From contig JAJDJJ010000006.1 of NCBI GenBank assembly GCA_030267125.1, positions 1-56,531 of the forward strand: 56,531 nucleotides of DNA, read 5' to 3'. The position numbers and the translations under genes were made by a program. Positions within the stretch are counted from its first letter, which is position 1, and each line of letters opens with the position of its first letter. Below, piece by piece: positions 17,559 through 27,270 of this stretch. The stretch is from Bacteroidales bacterium OttesenSCG-928-B11. Lineage in GTDB: Bacteria; Bacteroidota; Bacteroidia; Bacteroidales; WCHB1-69. The notes beneath the pieces were generated by a model, which was not told where the DNA came from, searched no databases, and saw nothing but the letters and a program-made list of their open reading frames with translations.

Positions 17559-18332
17559 TTATTTTCGGATGAATTTCGCCAATGGCGCCATTCTTGCCCT
17601 ATTCAAGGATAGCGTATCTCCAAGAACAGTATAGCTATCGACGATTCCCAAGGCTTTCACCATTTTGGACTCCACCTCCATGTCGAGACAAGCCATCATA
17701 GTCATAGCAAGCGGCGGTATTTCCAGCCGATTTCCGTTGCGGATAATATATCTTCCCGAGAGTGAATTACATCCGGCATTTCCTTCCAATCGATTATCTT
17801 GCACCTGAAACCTCAAGAATGGTTCTTTGTGCATCTCCTCTGGCACAGGAGTTCCGTAGACTTCAATCAGTTTCCAATAGTGCCCAACTACATCATCTAC
17901 TTTAGGCAAAAAATACTGTTCTTGGTTTTCTGTAACGATCTCTTTGCCATCAATATCCAATTGATGAAGACGATTTTCCTCTACAAGGTAGTAACGGGGC
18001 GCAACAGTTTGCTCTCCTTCTAAAATAATCTTCCGCCCTTTTTCATCCCACTTGAAAGTACCTTCTTCTGTGAGAGCGGTTGGATCTTCACCCAAATATC
18101 GAGTGATTCGTTGGTAGGTATTTTCGCGGTTTAGCACAATCGTGGTCTGAATACCTTCACAATCTGCACAAGGCAACACATTACTGTAAACACCGTCCCA
18201 ATCCAGCGAATTTTGGCTGTTATCAACTGTGGTTGCGGAAGGGATTTCGCTTTCCGCTTTCGGTGCAGAGCTACAAGCAGTAAAACACAATACAGCTACA
18301 GCTGCAAGCAATAATAAATTCAATTTCTTCAT
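17559..18332 (-). CDS. NlpE-META lipoprotein (envelope stress/copper-type)
   Basis: The protein has 257 residues. The signal peptide ends in a lipobox (VLCFTACSS, Cys near residue 20). Residues 45-145 are an NlpE N-terminal-like domain with the hallmark CADCEGI. Residues 150-255 are a META/HslJ domain with AGCNSLSGRY and MTMMAC, its two conserved cysteine regions. It is a cell-surface or periplasmic lipoprotein. The NlpE-META combination is common in Bacteroidetes and is associated with envelope stress sensing in relatives, but no direct function is shown here. It converges on trmN6 with no clear terminator between them. Confidence 0.85.
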   Translation of the reverse strand: MKKLNLLLLAAVAVLCFTACSSAPKAESEIPSATTVDNSQNSLDWDGVYSNVLPCADCEGIQTTIVLNRENTYQRITRYLGEDPTALTEEGTFKWDEKGRKIILEGEQTVAPRYYLVEENRLHQLDIDGKEIVTENQEQYFLPKVDDVVGHYWKLIEVYGTPVPEEMHKEPFLRFQVQDNRLEGNAGCNSLSGRYIIRNGNRLEIPPLAMTMMACLDMEVESKMVKALGIVDSYTVLGDTLSLNRARMAPLAKFIRK

Positions 18333-18419
18333 ATCAACTGATTTTTAAATGGGTTTGATAATTTGAAGAACAAAAAAGAATACAAATAGTTTGTTCTGAT
18401 TTAAAATGGGGTCGTTTTT

Positions 18420-19250
18420 TTATTGCCACCGTCCATCTCGTAGCGAGACCAGATGTTTCACCCCCAATTCTTTCAGTTTTATTTCAGATTCGCGGTGATG
18501 GAGACCGAGTTCTACGGCTTGATGTGCATCACTGCTGATGACAAAAGGAACACCCATTTTTGCCGCGTGATATATAATATAGTCAGAAGGGTATAGATCA
18601 GGACATCGTCCTTTATAGATACCGCGGGTATTTGCCTCAATAATCAGCTCTTTCTTTTTAATACTATAAATAGCATGATCCACCAATTTCAAATACCAAT
18701 CTTCATCTTCGGCAAAATAGCGATTTCTGTTGTGCATCTTAATTTTGTCAAGATGAGCGATGATATCAAACTCCTCGGTTTCAATCATTTCAAAAGTTTG
18801 TTCCCAAAAGCGAGTCACCGCTTTTTTCGCATCTCCGCCGAAAAGTTGCTGCAATCCATCATCGTAAGTTTTTTGCAACGATCCGTCGATAAACCAAAGC
18901 TTATCACAATTTTCCGGAATCACCAAGTGTACACCTCCAATAATATAGTCTAAACTATATTTCGTTTTGAACAAATGGAATGGTGTTGACACCCGCGAAA
19001 TGAAGTCGCATTCAAGAGCTTTAAAGATCATTAAATCGGGATGATCTTGTTTGGCATTTTCGATAGCAATACCATATTCGCCCATATCTTCCTCTTTAAT
19101 AGCAAAGTCTGTTTCAATAGGCAATGGACCGTGCGAAGAGAAGCCCAGTTGATTAAACCCTCTACGCACAGCCTCCGCGGCGATGTCGGCAATGGAATCT
19201 TTGCCATCACAATATAAACTATGTGTATGATAATTATTCAGCATATTCAT
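18420..19250 (-). CDS. PHP-family histidinol-phosphatase-like phosphoesterase
   Basis: The protein has 276 residues. The PHP-domain metal motifs are NYHTHSLYCDGKDS near the N-terminus, a glutamate in LECDFI, HLDKIK in the middle, and SSDAH near the C-terminus. This is the HisK/HisJ-type histidinol-phosphatase family. There are no his genes nearby, so the substrate may be another sugar or nucleotide phosphate. It overlaps the upstream lipoprotein gene by 4 bases (ATGA) and belongs to the atpD-atpC transcription unit. Confidence 0.85.
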   Translation of the reverse strand: MNMLNNYHTHSLYCDGKDSIADIAAEAVRRGFNQLGFSSHGPLPIETDFAIKEEDMGEYGIAIENAKQDHPDLMIFKALECDFISRVSTPFHLFKTKYSLDYIIGGVHLVIPENCDKLWFIDGSLQKTYDDGLQQLFGGDAKKAVTRFWEQTFEMIETEEFDIIAHLDKIKMHNRNRYFAEDEDWYLKLVDHAIYSIKKKELIIEANTRGIYKGRCPDLYPSDYIIYHAAKMGVPFVISSDAHQAVELGLHHRESEIKLKELGVKHLVSLRDGRWQ

Positions 19251-19798
19251 CGGTCATATCCCGGCAGATGATCGAAGTTGGATTTAGAAGTCATGTTGGT
19301 ATCCATTACAACATCGAATCCGTTTTCATCTAAAAATTCTGCAAGCACAGCATCAAATGCTTGCTGGTTTGTATTTACGATATGGTAGGAGGCTCTAAGC
19401 AGAGAGTCTATCTCCTTACGCCAAGTAAAGCGACCGTATCCATCCTTGAACTCATGGAGTTCCAGCAATTTTTTCCCTTCGTGCGCCAATAAATTATCAA
19501 TATTATGGCAATAATTAAGACTTTCGTTATAGAGAATATCATCATTTCTGAAGTCGCCCAATTCGTCCAACTGCAACCGCAAGTGTTCAAGTTGTTTCAC
19601 TGCTTTCCAGTAATACTCCACCGCATCATAATCCGCATAATACAGAGATTGGAAAAACGTATCCACTTGTGTTAAGAGTTCCTGTTGGTAGCAAACCACG
19701 CTATCTGCATAACTATCCGCCCCAATCCTATTGCCTAAATTAGCACAGGAGAAGAAGAAAAGTAGTGGCAAAAAAAGATATGTTATTTTCCTACACAT
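19247..19798 (-). CDS. Hypothetical lipoprotein in the atpDC operon
   Basis: The 183 residues start with a signal peptide and lipobox (LPLLFFFSCANLG, Cys near residue 18). The mature part is mostly helical and acidic (Asp, Glu, Leu and Tyr rich). I do not recognise a family. It starts 4 bases after the atpC stop codon and overlaps the PHP gene by 4 bases, so it is translated from the same mRNA as the ATP synthase subunits. A role in ATP synthase function is not implied by anything in its sequence. Confidence 0.65.
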   Translation of the reverse strand: MCRKITYLFLPLLFFFSCANLGNRIGADSYADSVVCYQQELLTQVDTFFQSLYYADYDAVEYYWKAVKQLEHLRLQLDELGDFRNDDILYNESLNYCHNIDNLLAHEGKKLLELHEFKDGYGRFTWRKEIDSLLRASYHIVNTNQQAFDAVLAEFLDENGFDVVMDTNMTSKSNFDHLPGYDR

Positions 19799-19802
19799 TC
19801 AG

Positions 19803-20036
19803 TTATTCTGCAAGCACCAGCACTTTATCATTCAGCACTTCTACTATTCCACCGTTAATTTCAAAAAATTGATTTCCCCCATCAACTTCCACTTTGGCCG
19901 CGCCTTTTTTTAGGGCGGCGATCATGGGAGCGTGGTTTTTCAGCACCTCAAAAAGTCCATCCATTCCAGGCAGCTGCACCAACGTTATTTCGCCGGAGAA
20001 GATTACTTTGTCGGGAGTTATTATATCCAAATGCAT
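19803..20036 (-). CDS. atpC: F1Fo ATP synthase epsilon subunit (short form)
   Basis: This 77-residue protein covers only the N-terminal beta-sandwich (MHLDIITPDKVIFSGEITLV, then PGMDGLFEVLKNHAPMIAAL) and lacks the C-terminal helical hairpin that inhibits hydrolysis in other bacteria. The short form is usual in Bacteroidetes. It sits in the central stalk with gamma. It follows atpD by 11 bases. Confidence 0.95.
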   Translation of the reverse strand: MHLDIITPDKVIFSGEITLVQLPGMDGLFEVLKNHAPMIAALKKGAAKVEVDGGNQFFEINGGIVEVLNDKVLVLAE

Positions 20037-20047
20037 AGCTTCAGGGA

Positions 20048-21571
<1,524 letters not shown>

Positions 21572-21587
21572 TCATTATTTCGGTCGC

Positions 21588-21595
21588 CAAAAGTA
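21588..21595 (-). promoter_or_regulatory. atpD: Promoter of atpD-atpC
   Basis: TACTTTTG on the minus strand (TAnnTTTG) lies about 32 bases before the atpD ATG. The rest of 21596-21860 shows no convincing gene; one long open frame through it runs into the OmpA-like gene in another frame. Confidence 0.6.
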
Positions 21596-21860
21596 AGAAA
21601 TTTTATGAATGGAAAAACGTTGCCAAAGAATTAATTTTAGGGGTGAAAAGTTTCCGGTTTAAGAGCCCCTGTAACATGTCGCAATGGCTAACCAATTTTA
21701 CATGCCGCAGGTATCGAAGATATGCAACGCCACATAATATAGATACTAAGGAAAGGCAGAAGGGCTTCTATTGTTTCGGGAAAAACGGCCTGCAGCTTTA
21801 TCAACCCTTCTCTGTTCATATCTTCTCATCGAAACAGCAAAAAAGATCATCCCCGAATCT

Positions 21861-21868
21861 TACTTTTG
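21861..21868 (+). promoter_or_regulatory. Promoter of the OmpA-like lipoprotein gene
   Basis: TACTTTTG (TAnnTTTG) lies 28 bases before the ATG at 21896. Confidence 0.6.
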
Positions 21869-21895
21869 TAGGTTTTAATATTAATAATAGAAAAT

Positions 21896-22882
21896 ATGAA
21901 AAGACGGATCGCATTCATCGGACTTATCGGCATTCTCATCACTTTCACATCTTGCGTGACAAAAGCGAAATACCAAGAATTGGAGGCAAAATACAAGAGA
22001 TGTTCGGATGATCTTTCGTTTATCACTTCCGAGAAAATCAGCTATGAAAACAAGAGCAAGGAGTTGGAACTGACCTCCTCGTTATTGACCACACAGGTTG
22101 AGCAGCTTCGGAACGACACACTCGTGCTTTCCCGTAAATTACGCCAAACCGAACGGGATTACGCCAAATCGAAACGGGATTACGATGATTTATTGAAGAA
22201 TTTTGCGGAACTGAATATTAACAACAATGCGGAAGTGACCCGGTTGTTGGGCGATATCGACAAAATTAAAGCACAGTTGGATGAGCGGGAAATGGAACTG
22301 AACCGCCAACGTGACGACCTCGAAATAGCCAATAGTGAACTCCGCGATAAAGAGAGCAAATTGCTTGAATTACAATCGATCCTTGATCAGAAAGACGCGG
22401 AGGTGAAAGCGTTGCGAGAAAAAGTGTCCAATGCGTTGAAAGGCTTCGAGGGCAGCGGTCTGAATATTTATGAGAAAAACGGGAAGGTATATGTCTCTAT
22501 GGATGAGAAACTTCTTTTTGCCTCCGGCAGTTGGGTAGTGGGCAACGAGGGGGAAAAAGCGCTGAAGGAGTTAGCCACGGTCTTAGTACAAGACGCTGAC
22601 ATCAACGTCCTCATCGAAGGGCATACCGACAATGTACCTTATAGAGGATCGGGACAAGTGAAAGACAACTGGGACCTGAGCGTGATGCGCGCCACCGCCG
22701 TGGTGAAGTCGTTGCTAAAATACGGCAAGATCGACCCCAAACGGATATCCGCATCAGGAAGAAGTGAGTATCTACCCGTAGATGAGGAAAACACAACGGA
22801 AGCACGCGCTAAAAACCGCCGCACCGAAATCATCCTCACGCCAAAATTGGACGAGCTATTTCAAATTATTGAAAGTCACTAA
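21896..22882 (+). CDS. OmpA-family lipoprotein with coiled coil (Pal/MotB-like)
   Basis: The protein has 328 residues. A signal peptide with lipobox (ILITFTSCVT, Cys near residue 20) is followed by a long heptad-rich coiled coil (about 25-190). The OmpA-like peptidoglycan-binding domain follows (205-315, with LFASGSW, NVLIEGHTDNVPY and AKNRRTEIILTPK). It would anchor in the outer membrane and reach through the periplasm to peptidoglycan. The coiled-coil spacer is longer than in Pal. The mutY gene starts 3 bases after its stop codon and likely shares the transcript. Confidence 0.88.
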   Translation: MKRRIAFIGLIGILITFTSCVTKAKYQELEAKYKRCSDDLSFITSEKISYENKSKELELTSSLLTTQVEQLRNDTLVLSRKLRQTERDYAKSKRDYDDLLKNFAELNINNNAEVTRLLGDIDKIKAQLDEREMELNRQRDDLEIANSELRDKESKLLELQSILDQKDAEVKALREKVSNALKGFEGSGLNIYEKNGKVYVSMDEKLLFASGSWVVGNEGEKALKELATVLVQDADINVLIEGHTDNVPYRGSGQVKDNWDLSVMRATAVVKSLLKYGKIDPKRISASGRSEYLPVDEENTTEARAKNRRTEIILTPKLDELFQIIESH

Positions 22883-22885
22883 TTC

Positions 22886-23914
22886 GTGTCTTTTTCAAAA
22901 CAACTATTACTTTGGTATGAAGAGCATCGCCGGGATTTGCCCTGGCGGGGCATCAACGATCCTTACAAAATCTGGGCCTCGGAAATCATTCTGCAACAAA
23001 CCCGCGTAAATCAAGGCTGGGACTATTACGAAAAATTTATCGACACGTTCCCTTCTGTCAGCGATTTAGCAAATGCCCCGATAGAGAAAGTGTTGAAGGT
23101 GTGGCAAGGGCTGGGTTATTATTCCCGCGCCCGTAATATGCACTTCACAGCAAAACAGATCGTAGAGAAGCATAACGGCGTTTTCCCTTCCGATTATGAA
23201 CAAGTGCTTAAATTAAAAGGCATTGGGGATTATACGGCGGCGGCAATCACTTCCATCGCCTTCAAACTCCCCTACCCTGCCGTTGACGGCAACGTGATGC
23301 GGGTAGTCACCCGGATTTTCGGCATCCATGACGACATATCCACCCAAAAGACAAAAAAGACGATCACCGAGAAATGCCAAGCGCTGATGACCGGCAACGA
23401 CCCGGGCGAGTTCAACCAAGCGATGATGGAGTTTGGCGCATTGCAATGCACTCCCAAAAGTCCCGATTGCGAAACATGCCCCTTCATCAACTTTTGCTAC
23501 GCATATAAGAACGGCGTAATCCATCTTTTACCTGTTAAAAAGAACACGATACAAATAAAAAAACGATATTTCCATTACTTCGTCTTCATCCACCGCAAAC
23601 AAACAATACTATACCAGCGCAAAGAAAGCGATATCTGGCGGGAGCTTTTCCAATTTCCCTTTTATGAAAGCGCCACCGAAACAGACGGCTATCTGTCAGA
23701 ATTGTTAGCAACTTACAACCACTCCGCAACTTCCGATTTCCACACCAAGCACCAACTCTCCCATCAGCTAATCCATCTCTCTTTTTACATAATCCACACA
23801 CAACAGCTCCCCTCGCTGGATGGCACTCCGCTGATTGTTGACATCGAGCGTATTCATGACTATCCATTTCCGATAGTTATCGCAAGGTTTGTGGAAAATC
23901 TGGTCAATGGTTAA
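22886..23914 (+). CDS. mutY: A/G-specific adenine glycosylase
   Basis: The protein has 342 residues and a GTG start 3 bases after the previous stop codon. The helix-hairpin-helix region (LKLKGIGDYTAAAITSIAF) and the catalytic aspartate in AVDGNVMRV are present. The [4Fe-4S] cluster ligands are C-x6-C-x2-C-x5-C around residues 188-205 (CTPKSPDCETCPFINFC). The C-terminal NUDIX-like domain (about 230-340) recognises 8-oxoG. It removes adenine mispaired with 8-oxoguanine. No alternative ATG fits the conserved N-terminus as well. Confidence 0.96.
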   Translation: MSFSKQLLLWYEEHRRDLPWRGINDPYKIWASEIILQQTRVNQGWDYYEKFIDTFPSVSDLANAPIEKVLKVWQGLGYYSRARNMHFTAKQIVEKHNGVFPSDYEQVLKLKGIGDYTAAAITSIAFKLPYPAVDGNVMRVVTRIFGIHDDISTQKTKKTITEKCQALMTGNDPGEFNQAMMEFGALQCTPKSPDCETCPFINFCYAYKNGVIHLLPVKKNTIQIKKRYFHYFVFIHRKQTILYQRKESDIWRELFQFPFYESATETDGYLSELLATYNHSATSDFHTKHQLSHQLIHLSFYIIHTQQLPSLDGTPLIVDIERIHDYPFPIVIARFVENLVNG

Positions 23915-23968
23915 ATGCTCTTCTACCTAATTCGGATATTACAACTTGCATTATTGCTCATTATTCCG

Positions 23969-23976
23969 TACATTTG
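23969..23976 (+). promoter_or_regulatory. -7 promoter element deciding the start of the acetyltransferase at 23998
   Basis: TACATTTG (TAnnTTTG) overlaps the upstream TTG start at 23974, so the ATG at 23998 must be the true start. Confidence 0.6.
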
Positions 23977-23997
23977 CGAGTTAAAAAAATCAAAGCC

Positions 23998-24540
23998 ATG
24001 ACTGTTGACGATGAAATATACCTTAAGCCCTTGGAAAAGGACGATGCCATCCACATTTTTGAAACAATAAATACCCAGCGGAAATACATGCAGGAGTGGT
24101 TACCGTTTGTGCCATATACACGAGAATTATACGACTCTTTGCAGTATGTGGACTACGTTCTCAACATGCCCGACGAGTACAAGGAGGAGGTATACACTAT
24201 TCTTTATCACAATGAGTTTTGCGGAATCATCGGATTAAAACCGGTGGATTGGAACAATATGCGCAGTGAGTTTGGTTATTGGCTATCCCAACCTTTTCAA
24301 GGCAAGGGAATTGTGACCCGATGTGTACAAAGATTATTGCATTACGCTTTCAACGATTTGAAAATAAATCGGATACAGATAAAATGCGCTGTCGGCAATG
24401 TACGGAGCAGCAACATCCCCAAGCGGCTCGGTTTCACCTTCGAAGGCATAGAACGAGAAGGCGAACGTTACAACGACCAACGGTATTTTGACATTGAAGT
24501 GTATAGCTTGCTGCAAAGGGAATTTCTCTCTAAGGGATAG
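23998..24540 (+). CDS. RimJ/RimL-type GNAT N-acetyltransferase
   Basis: With the ATG at 23998 the protein has 180 residues. It shows the RimJ/RimL order: LKPLEKDDAIHIFETINTQR, the mid-domain SEFGYWLSQPFQGKGIVTR (acetyl-CoA loop QGKGI), and AVGNVRSSNIPKRLGFTFEG near the C-terminus. Such enzymes acetylate N-terminal amines of ribosomal proteins or small amines; the substrate is unknown. It has its own -7 element and is the last ordinary gene before the defence island. Confidence 0.88.
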   Translation: MTVDDEIYLKPLEKDDAIHIFETINTQRKYMQEWLPFVPYTRELYDSLQYVDYVLNMPDEYKEEVYTILYHNEFCGIIGLKPVDWNNMRSEFGYWLSQPFQGKGIVTRCVQRLLHYAFNDLKINRIQIKCAVGNVRSSNIPKRLGFTFEGIEREGERYNDQRYFDIEVYSLLQREFLSKG

Positions 24541-24898
24541 AGCAGCTTTCACTTCCTCCAGACAAATTTCTTGCATTGCCAGAAGGCGCAGAATCATTAC
24601 AGTGGCGGTCATGTCCTACAAATTTTCAGCTTCCTGAATGGGGTTTGATTAGCGAATACACTTGCCGCACACATCGCAATAAGACTTCTTCAAAAGGCAG
24701 CAAAGAGCCTCATAGCCGGGGGACGAGGATGAAACAAAGTTGTACGTTTGCATGTATGTCGCAAAAATTTAGAAAACATCTTTGAAAACAAATGCGACAA
24801 CGTGAAAATCATCCGAAAACAGGTCAAACAATACGAAAAGCTGTAATTGAAGAAGCAAAGAAATGATCAGATCAACATTTTCATCTCATAAAACTCAC
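24541..24898. other. Gene-poor junction before the defence island
   Basis: About 360 bases without a credible gene. Open frames here lack start context and family resemblance. A 35-codon stretch ending at 24846 (...KIIRKQVKQYEKL) may be a decayed gene tail. I see no integrase, inverted repeats or att-like repeat. Confidence 0.4.
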
Positions 24899-24906
24899 TA
24901 TTTTTG
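24899..24906 (+). promoter_or_regulatory. Promoter of the type I RM operon
   Basis: TATTTTTG (TAnnTTTG) lies 37 bases before the ATG of the HTH gene at 24943 and is the only clear -7 element before the run of genes to 31325. Confidence 0.6.
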
Positions 24907-24942
24907 CTGAATATTTTTTTAGCAGTTATTCAAAATTAGACA

Positions 24943-25152
24943 ATGGAACTCAATAGGATAAAAGAAGTCCTTGGTGAAAGAGGCATAAAACAAACTTGGC
25001 TTGCAGAGAAACTTGGCAAAAGTTTTAATATGGTCAATGCGTATGTTTGTAATCGGAAGCAACCAAGTTTAGAAACGCTCAACCGAATTTCCGAGTTGTT
25101 ACAAGTAGATATGAAGGATTTGATTGTAGATAAAAACGAAAACAAAAAATGA
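24943..25152 (+). CDS. Small XRE-family HTH regulator (controller-like) of the RM operon
   Basis: This 69-residue protein is a single Cro/C1-type helix-turn-helix. RGIKQTWLAEKLGKSFNMVN contains the first two helices, followed by NRKQPSLETLNRISELLQVD. Its size and position, first in the operon and overlapping hsdM1 by 4 bases (ATGA), match the controller (C) proteins that time methylase and restriction expression, mainly known from type II systems. The operator was not located; the region around the promoter at 24899 is the place to look. Confidence 0.85.
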   Translation: MELNRIKEVLGERGIKQTWLAEKLGKSFNMVNAYVCNRKQPSLETLNRISELLQVDMKDLIVDKNENKK

Positions 25153-26627
25153 GTAAAGAAAAACTTACATTATCCCAACTTGAACAATATCTTGCAAAAG
25201 CCGCATGGATACTAAAAGGTCCTGTTGATGCTGCAGATTTCAAGGTGTATATATTTCCCCTGTTATTTTTTAAACGAATATCCGATGTTTACGATGAAGA
25301 ATATCAAGAGGCTTTAGCAGAATCGGAAGGAGATAAAGAATATGCTAAAAACGTAGAATTTCATCGGTTTGTCATTCCGGATGGATGCCATTGGAATGAT
25401 ATCCGGACAAAAACAACGAATGTTGGAAGTGAAATTAAGGGTGCATTTTCACAGATTGAGAAAGCCAATCCCGATTTCTTGACCGGAATTTTTGGCGATG
25501 CCGCTTGGACAAATAAGGATAAACTTTCAGATGAGTTGCTTTGTAAACTAATCGAACACTATTCTCAATACAATCTTTCCAATTCACAGGTAGAACCTGA
25601 TATATTGGGAAGAGCATACGAGTATCTTATCAAGACATTTGCAGATCAAACCAACAAAAAAGCTGGAGAGTTTTACACTCCTCGTTCAGTGGTGAGGTTA
25701 ATGGGCTTGATTACCGATGCTAAAGAGGGTGAAACTATTTACGACCCGGCTTGTGGAACGGCAGGAATGTTATTAGAATGTTTGGAACATGTGAAAGAAA
25801 CCGGCGGCGACCCTCGCACATTAAAATTGTACGGACAAGAGAAAAACCTGACTACTTCTACTATTGCCCGAATGAATATGTTTCTGCATGGGATAGAAGA
25901 TTTCCACATAGAACGTGGCGACACTTTGCGTGATCCCCGTTTTTTTGAAGATGATCAACTAAAGCAATTCAATATAGTGATAGCCAACCCGCCTTTTTCA
26001 TTGAAAGAGTGGGGCGCTGAAAATTGGGACCCTCACGGACGTAACATTGCCGGAGTTCCGCCGAAAGGGAATGGCGACATGGCTTGGGTGCAGCACATGA
26101 TCAAGTCGATGACTACGACAAATGGTCGCGTTGCCGTAGTCTTGCCACACGGCGCTCTATTTCGCAAAGGAGCCGAGGCTAAGATTAGAGCTGCTTTGCT
26201 GGAAATGGATTTGTTAGACGCTGTTATCGGCTTGGGTTCCAATATCTTTTATGGAGCCACACTTGCTGCGTGTATTCTTATTTTCAGGGCAAAGAAGAAG
26301 CCTTCAAAAGTTAAAAAAGTTCTTTTCATTGATGCTGCCGATCAAGTTCGGACAGGCAGAGCACAAAACTTTCTTGATGCTACTCATATTGACACCATAT
26401 TCAAATGGTATTCTGATTGGAAAGATGTGAAAGATTATGCCGCAGTTGTTTCGTTGGAAGATATCAAGAAAAACGATTATAATCTGAATATCCCACTATA
26501 TGTGGAAAAAGAGATTGTTGATGATTTGCCCTCTTTGGAAGAAGCAATGGTGGATTTGAAAACAGCAGTCGCAGCGTCGAAAGCGGCAGAAGAGAGATTA
26601 AAAGAGTTATTGAAAAACTATTTGTAA
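25149..26627 (+). CDS. hsdM: Type I restriction-modification methyltransferase subunit (first copy)
   Basis: The protein has 492 residues. A helical N-terminal HsdM domain (1-140, ending around LSDELLCKLIEHYSQYNL) precedes the N6-adenine methyltransferase fold. Motif I is DPACGTAGMLLE and motif IV is NPPFSLKEW, together with GEFYTPRSVVRLM. It pairs with HsdS to modify adenines in the recognition site. A second complete hsdM lies 650 bases downstream, but there is only one hsdS, so it is unclear which M subunit serves it. The gap to the RhuM gene is 6 bases. Confidence 0.94.
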   Translation: MSKEKLTLSQLEQYLAKAAWILKGPVDAADFKVYIFPLLFFKRISDVYDEEYQEALAESEGDKEYAKNVEFHRFVIPDGCHWNDIRTKTTNVGSEIKGAFSQIEKANPDFLTGIFGDAAWTNKDKLSDELLCKLIEHYSQYNLSNSQVEPDILGRAYEYLIKTFADQTNKKAGEFYTPRSVVRLMGLITDAKEGETIYDPACGTAGMLLECLEHVKETGGDPRTLKLYGQEKNLTTSTIARMNMFLHGIEDFHIERGDTLRDPRFFEDDQLKQFNIVIANPPFSLKEWGAENWDPHGRNIAGVPPKGNGDMAWVQHMIKSMTTTNGRVAVVLPHGALFRKGAEAKIRAALLEMDLLDAVIGLGSNIFYGATLAACILIFRAKKKPSKVKKVLFIDAADQVRTGRAQNFLDATHIDTIFKWYSDWKDVKDYAAVVSLEDIKKNDYNLNIPLYVEKEIVDDLPSLEEAMVDLKTAVAASKAAEERLKELLKNYL

Positions 26628-26633
26628 GAAAAT

Positions 26634-27251
26634 ATGACTGAAAAAAATAAACTCCAAATCCGCAATAGTACTGTTGAATTTTTGGTATTTACTTCCCAAT
26701 CGGGAGAAAATACTATTGAAGTACGTGTGCAAGATGAAACTATTTGGCTAACACAAGGACTAACGGCGGAGCTATTCCAAACGACGAAGCAAAATATTAG
26801 TTTACATTTGAAAAATATCTTTGAAGATGGGGAATTAGATGAAAAATCAGTTGTCAAGGATTTCTTGACAACTGCCGCCGATGGGAAGAATTACAAAACA
26901 AAATTCTATAATCTGGATGCCATTATCGCTGTTGGATACCGTATTAATACAAAGCGGGCAACAGCATTTCGACAGTGGGCAACTGTCAATGCTTATTTAG
27001 ATTTAGCGGAAGATCGCGCAAAAAGACATATTCCTATGACAATGGAAGATTGGTCGAAACGGCTTGATAAGTTTTTGGAAGCGGACGATCGAGATATTTT
27101 GCAAAATAGCGGTAAAATAACAGCACTAATGGCAAAATCGTTTGCGGAGAATGAGTTTGAGAAATACCGAATAGTACAAGATTCTTTGTTTGAATCGGAT
27201 TTTGACAAAGAGGTAAAACGAATTAATGAGAGCAAGGCAACGAATGATTAA
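26634..27251 (+). CDS. RhuM-family protein with a large internal deletion
   Basis: The protein has 205 residues where the family has about 330. Residues 1-122 are the RhuM N-terminal part (ETIWLTQGLTAELFQTTKQN through VGYRINTKRATAFRQWAT). Residues 123-205 match the family C-terminus (YLDLAEDRAKRHIPMTMEDW, then DILQNSGKITA and YRIVQDSLFESDFD). The central part usually found between these, with its LNKLHYAVTG-like region and RADA motif, is missing, yet the frame is kept. RhuM proteins often sit inside type I RM operons; their role is not established. Whether the shortened form works is unknown. Confidence 0.8.
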   Translation: MTEKNKLQIRNSTVEFLVFTSQSGENTIEVRVQDETIWLTQGLTAELFQTTKQNISLHLKNIFEDGELDEKSVVKDFLTTAADGKNYKTKFYNLDAIIAVGYRINTKRATAFRQWATVNAYLDLAEDRAKRHIPMTMEDWSKRLDKFLEADDRDILQNSGKITALMAKSFAENEFEKYRIVQDSLFESDFDKEVKRINESKATND

Positions 27252-27270
27252 AAAAAGGAAATTATAGAAC

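Noticed and set aside
24576-24785. 69-codon frame before the RM operon
   Set aside because: No recognisable domain, odd composition, no promoter or start context.
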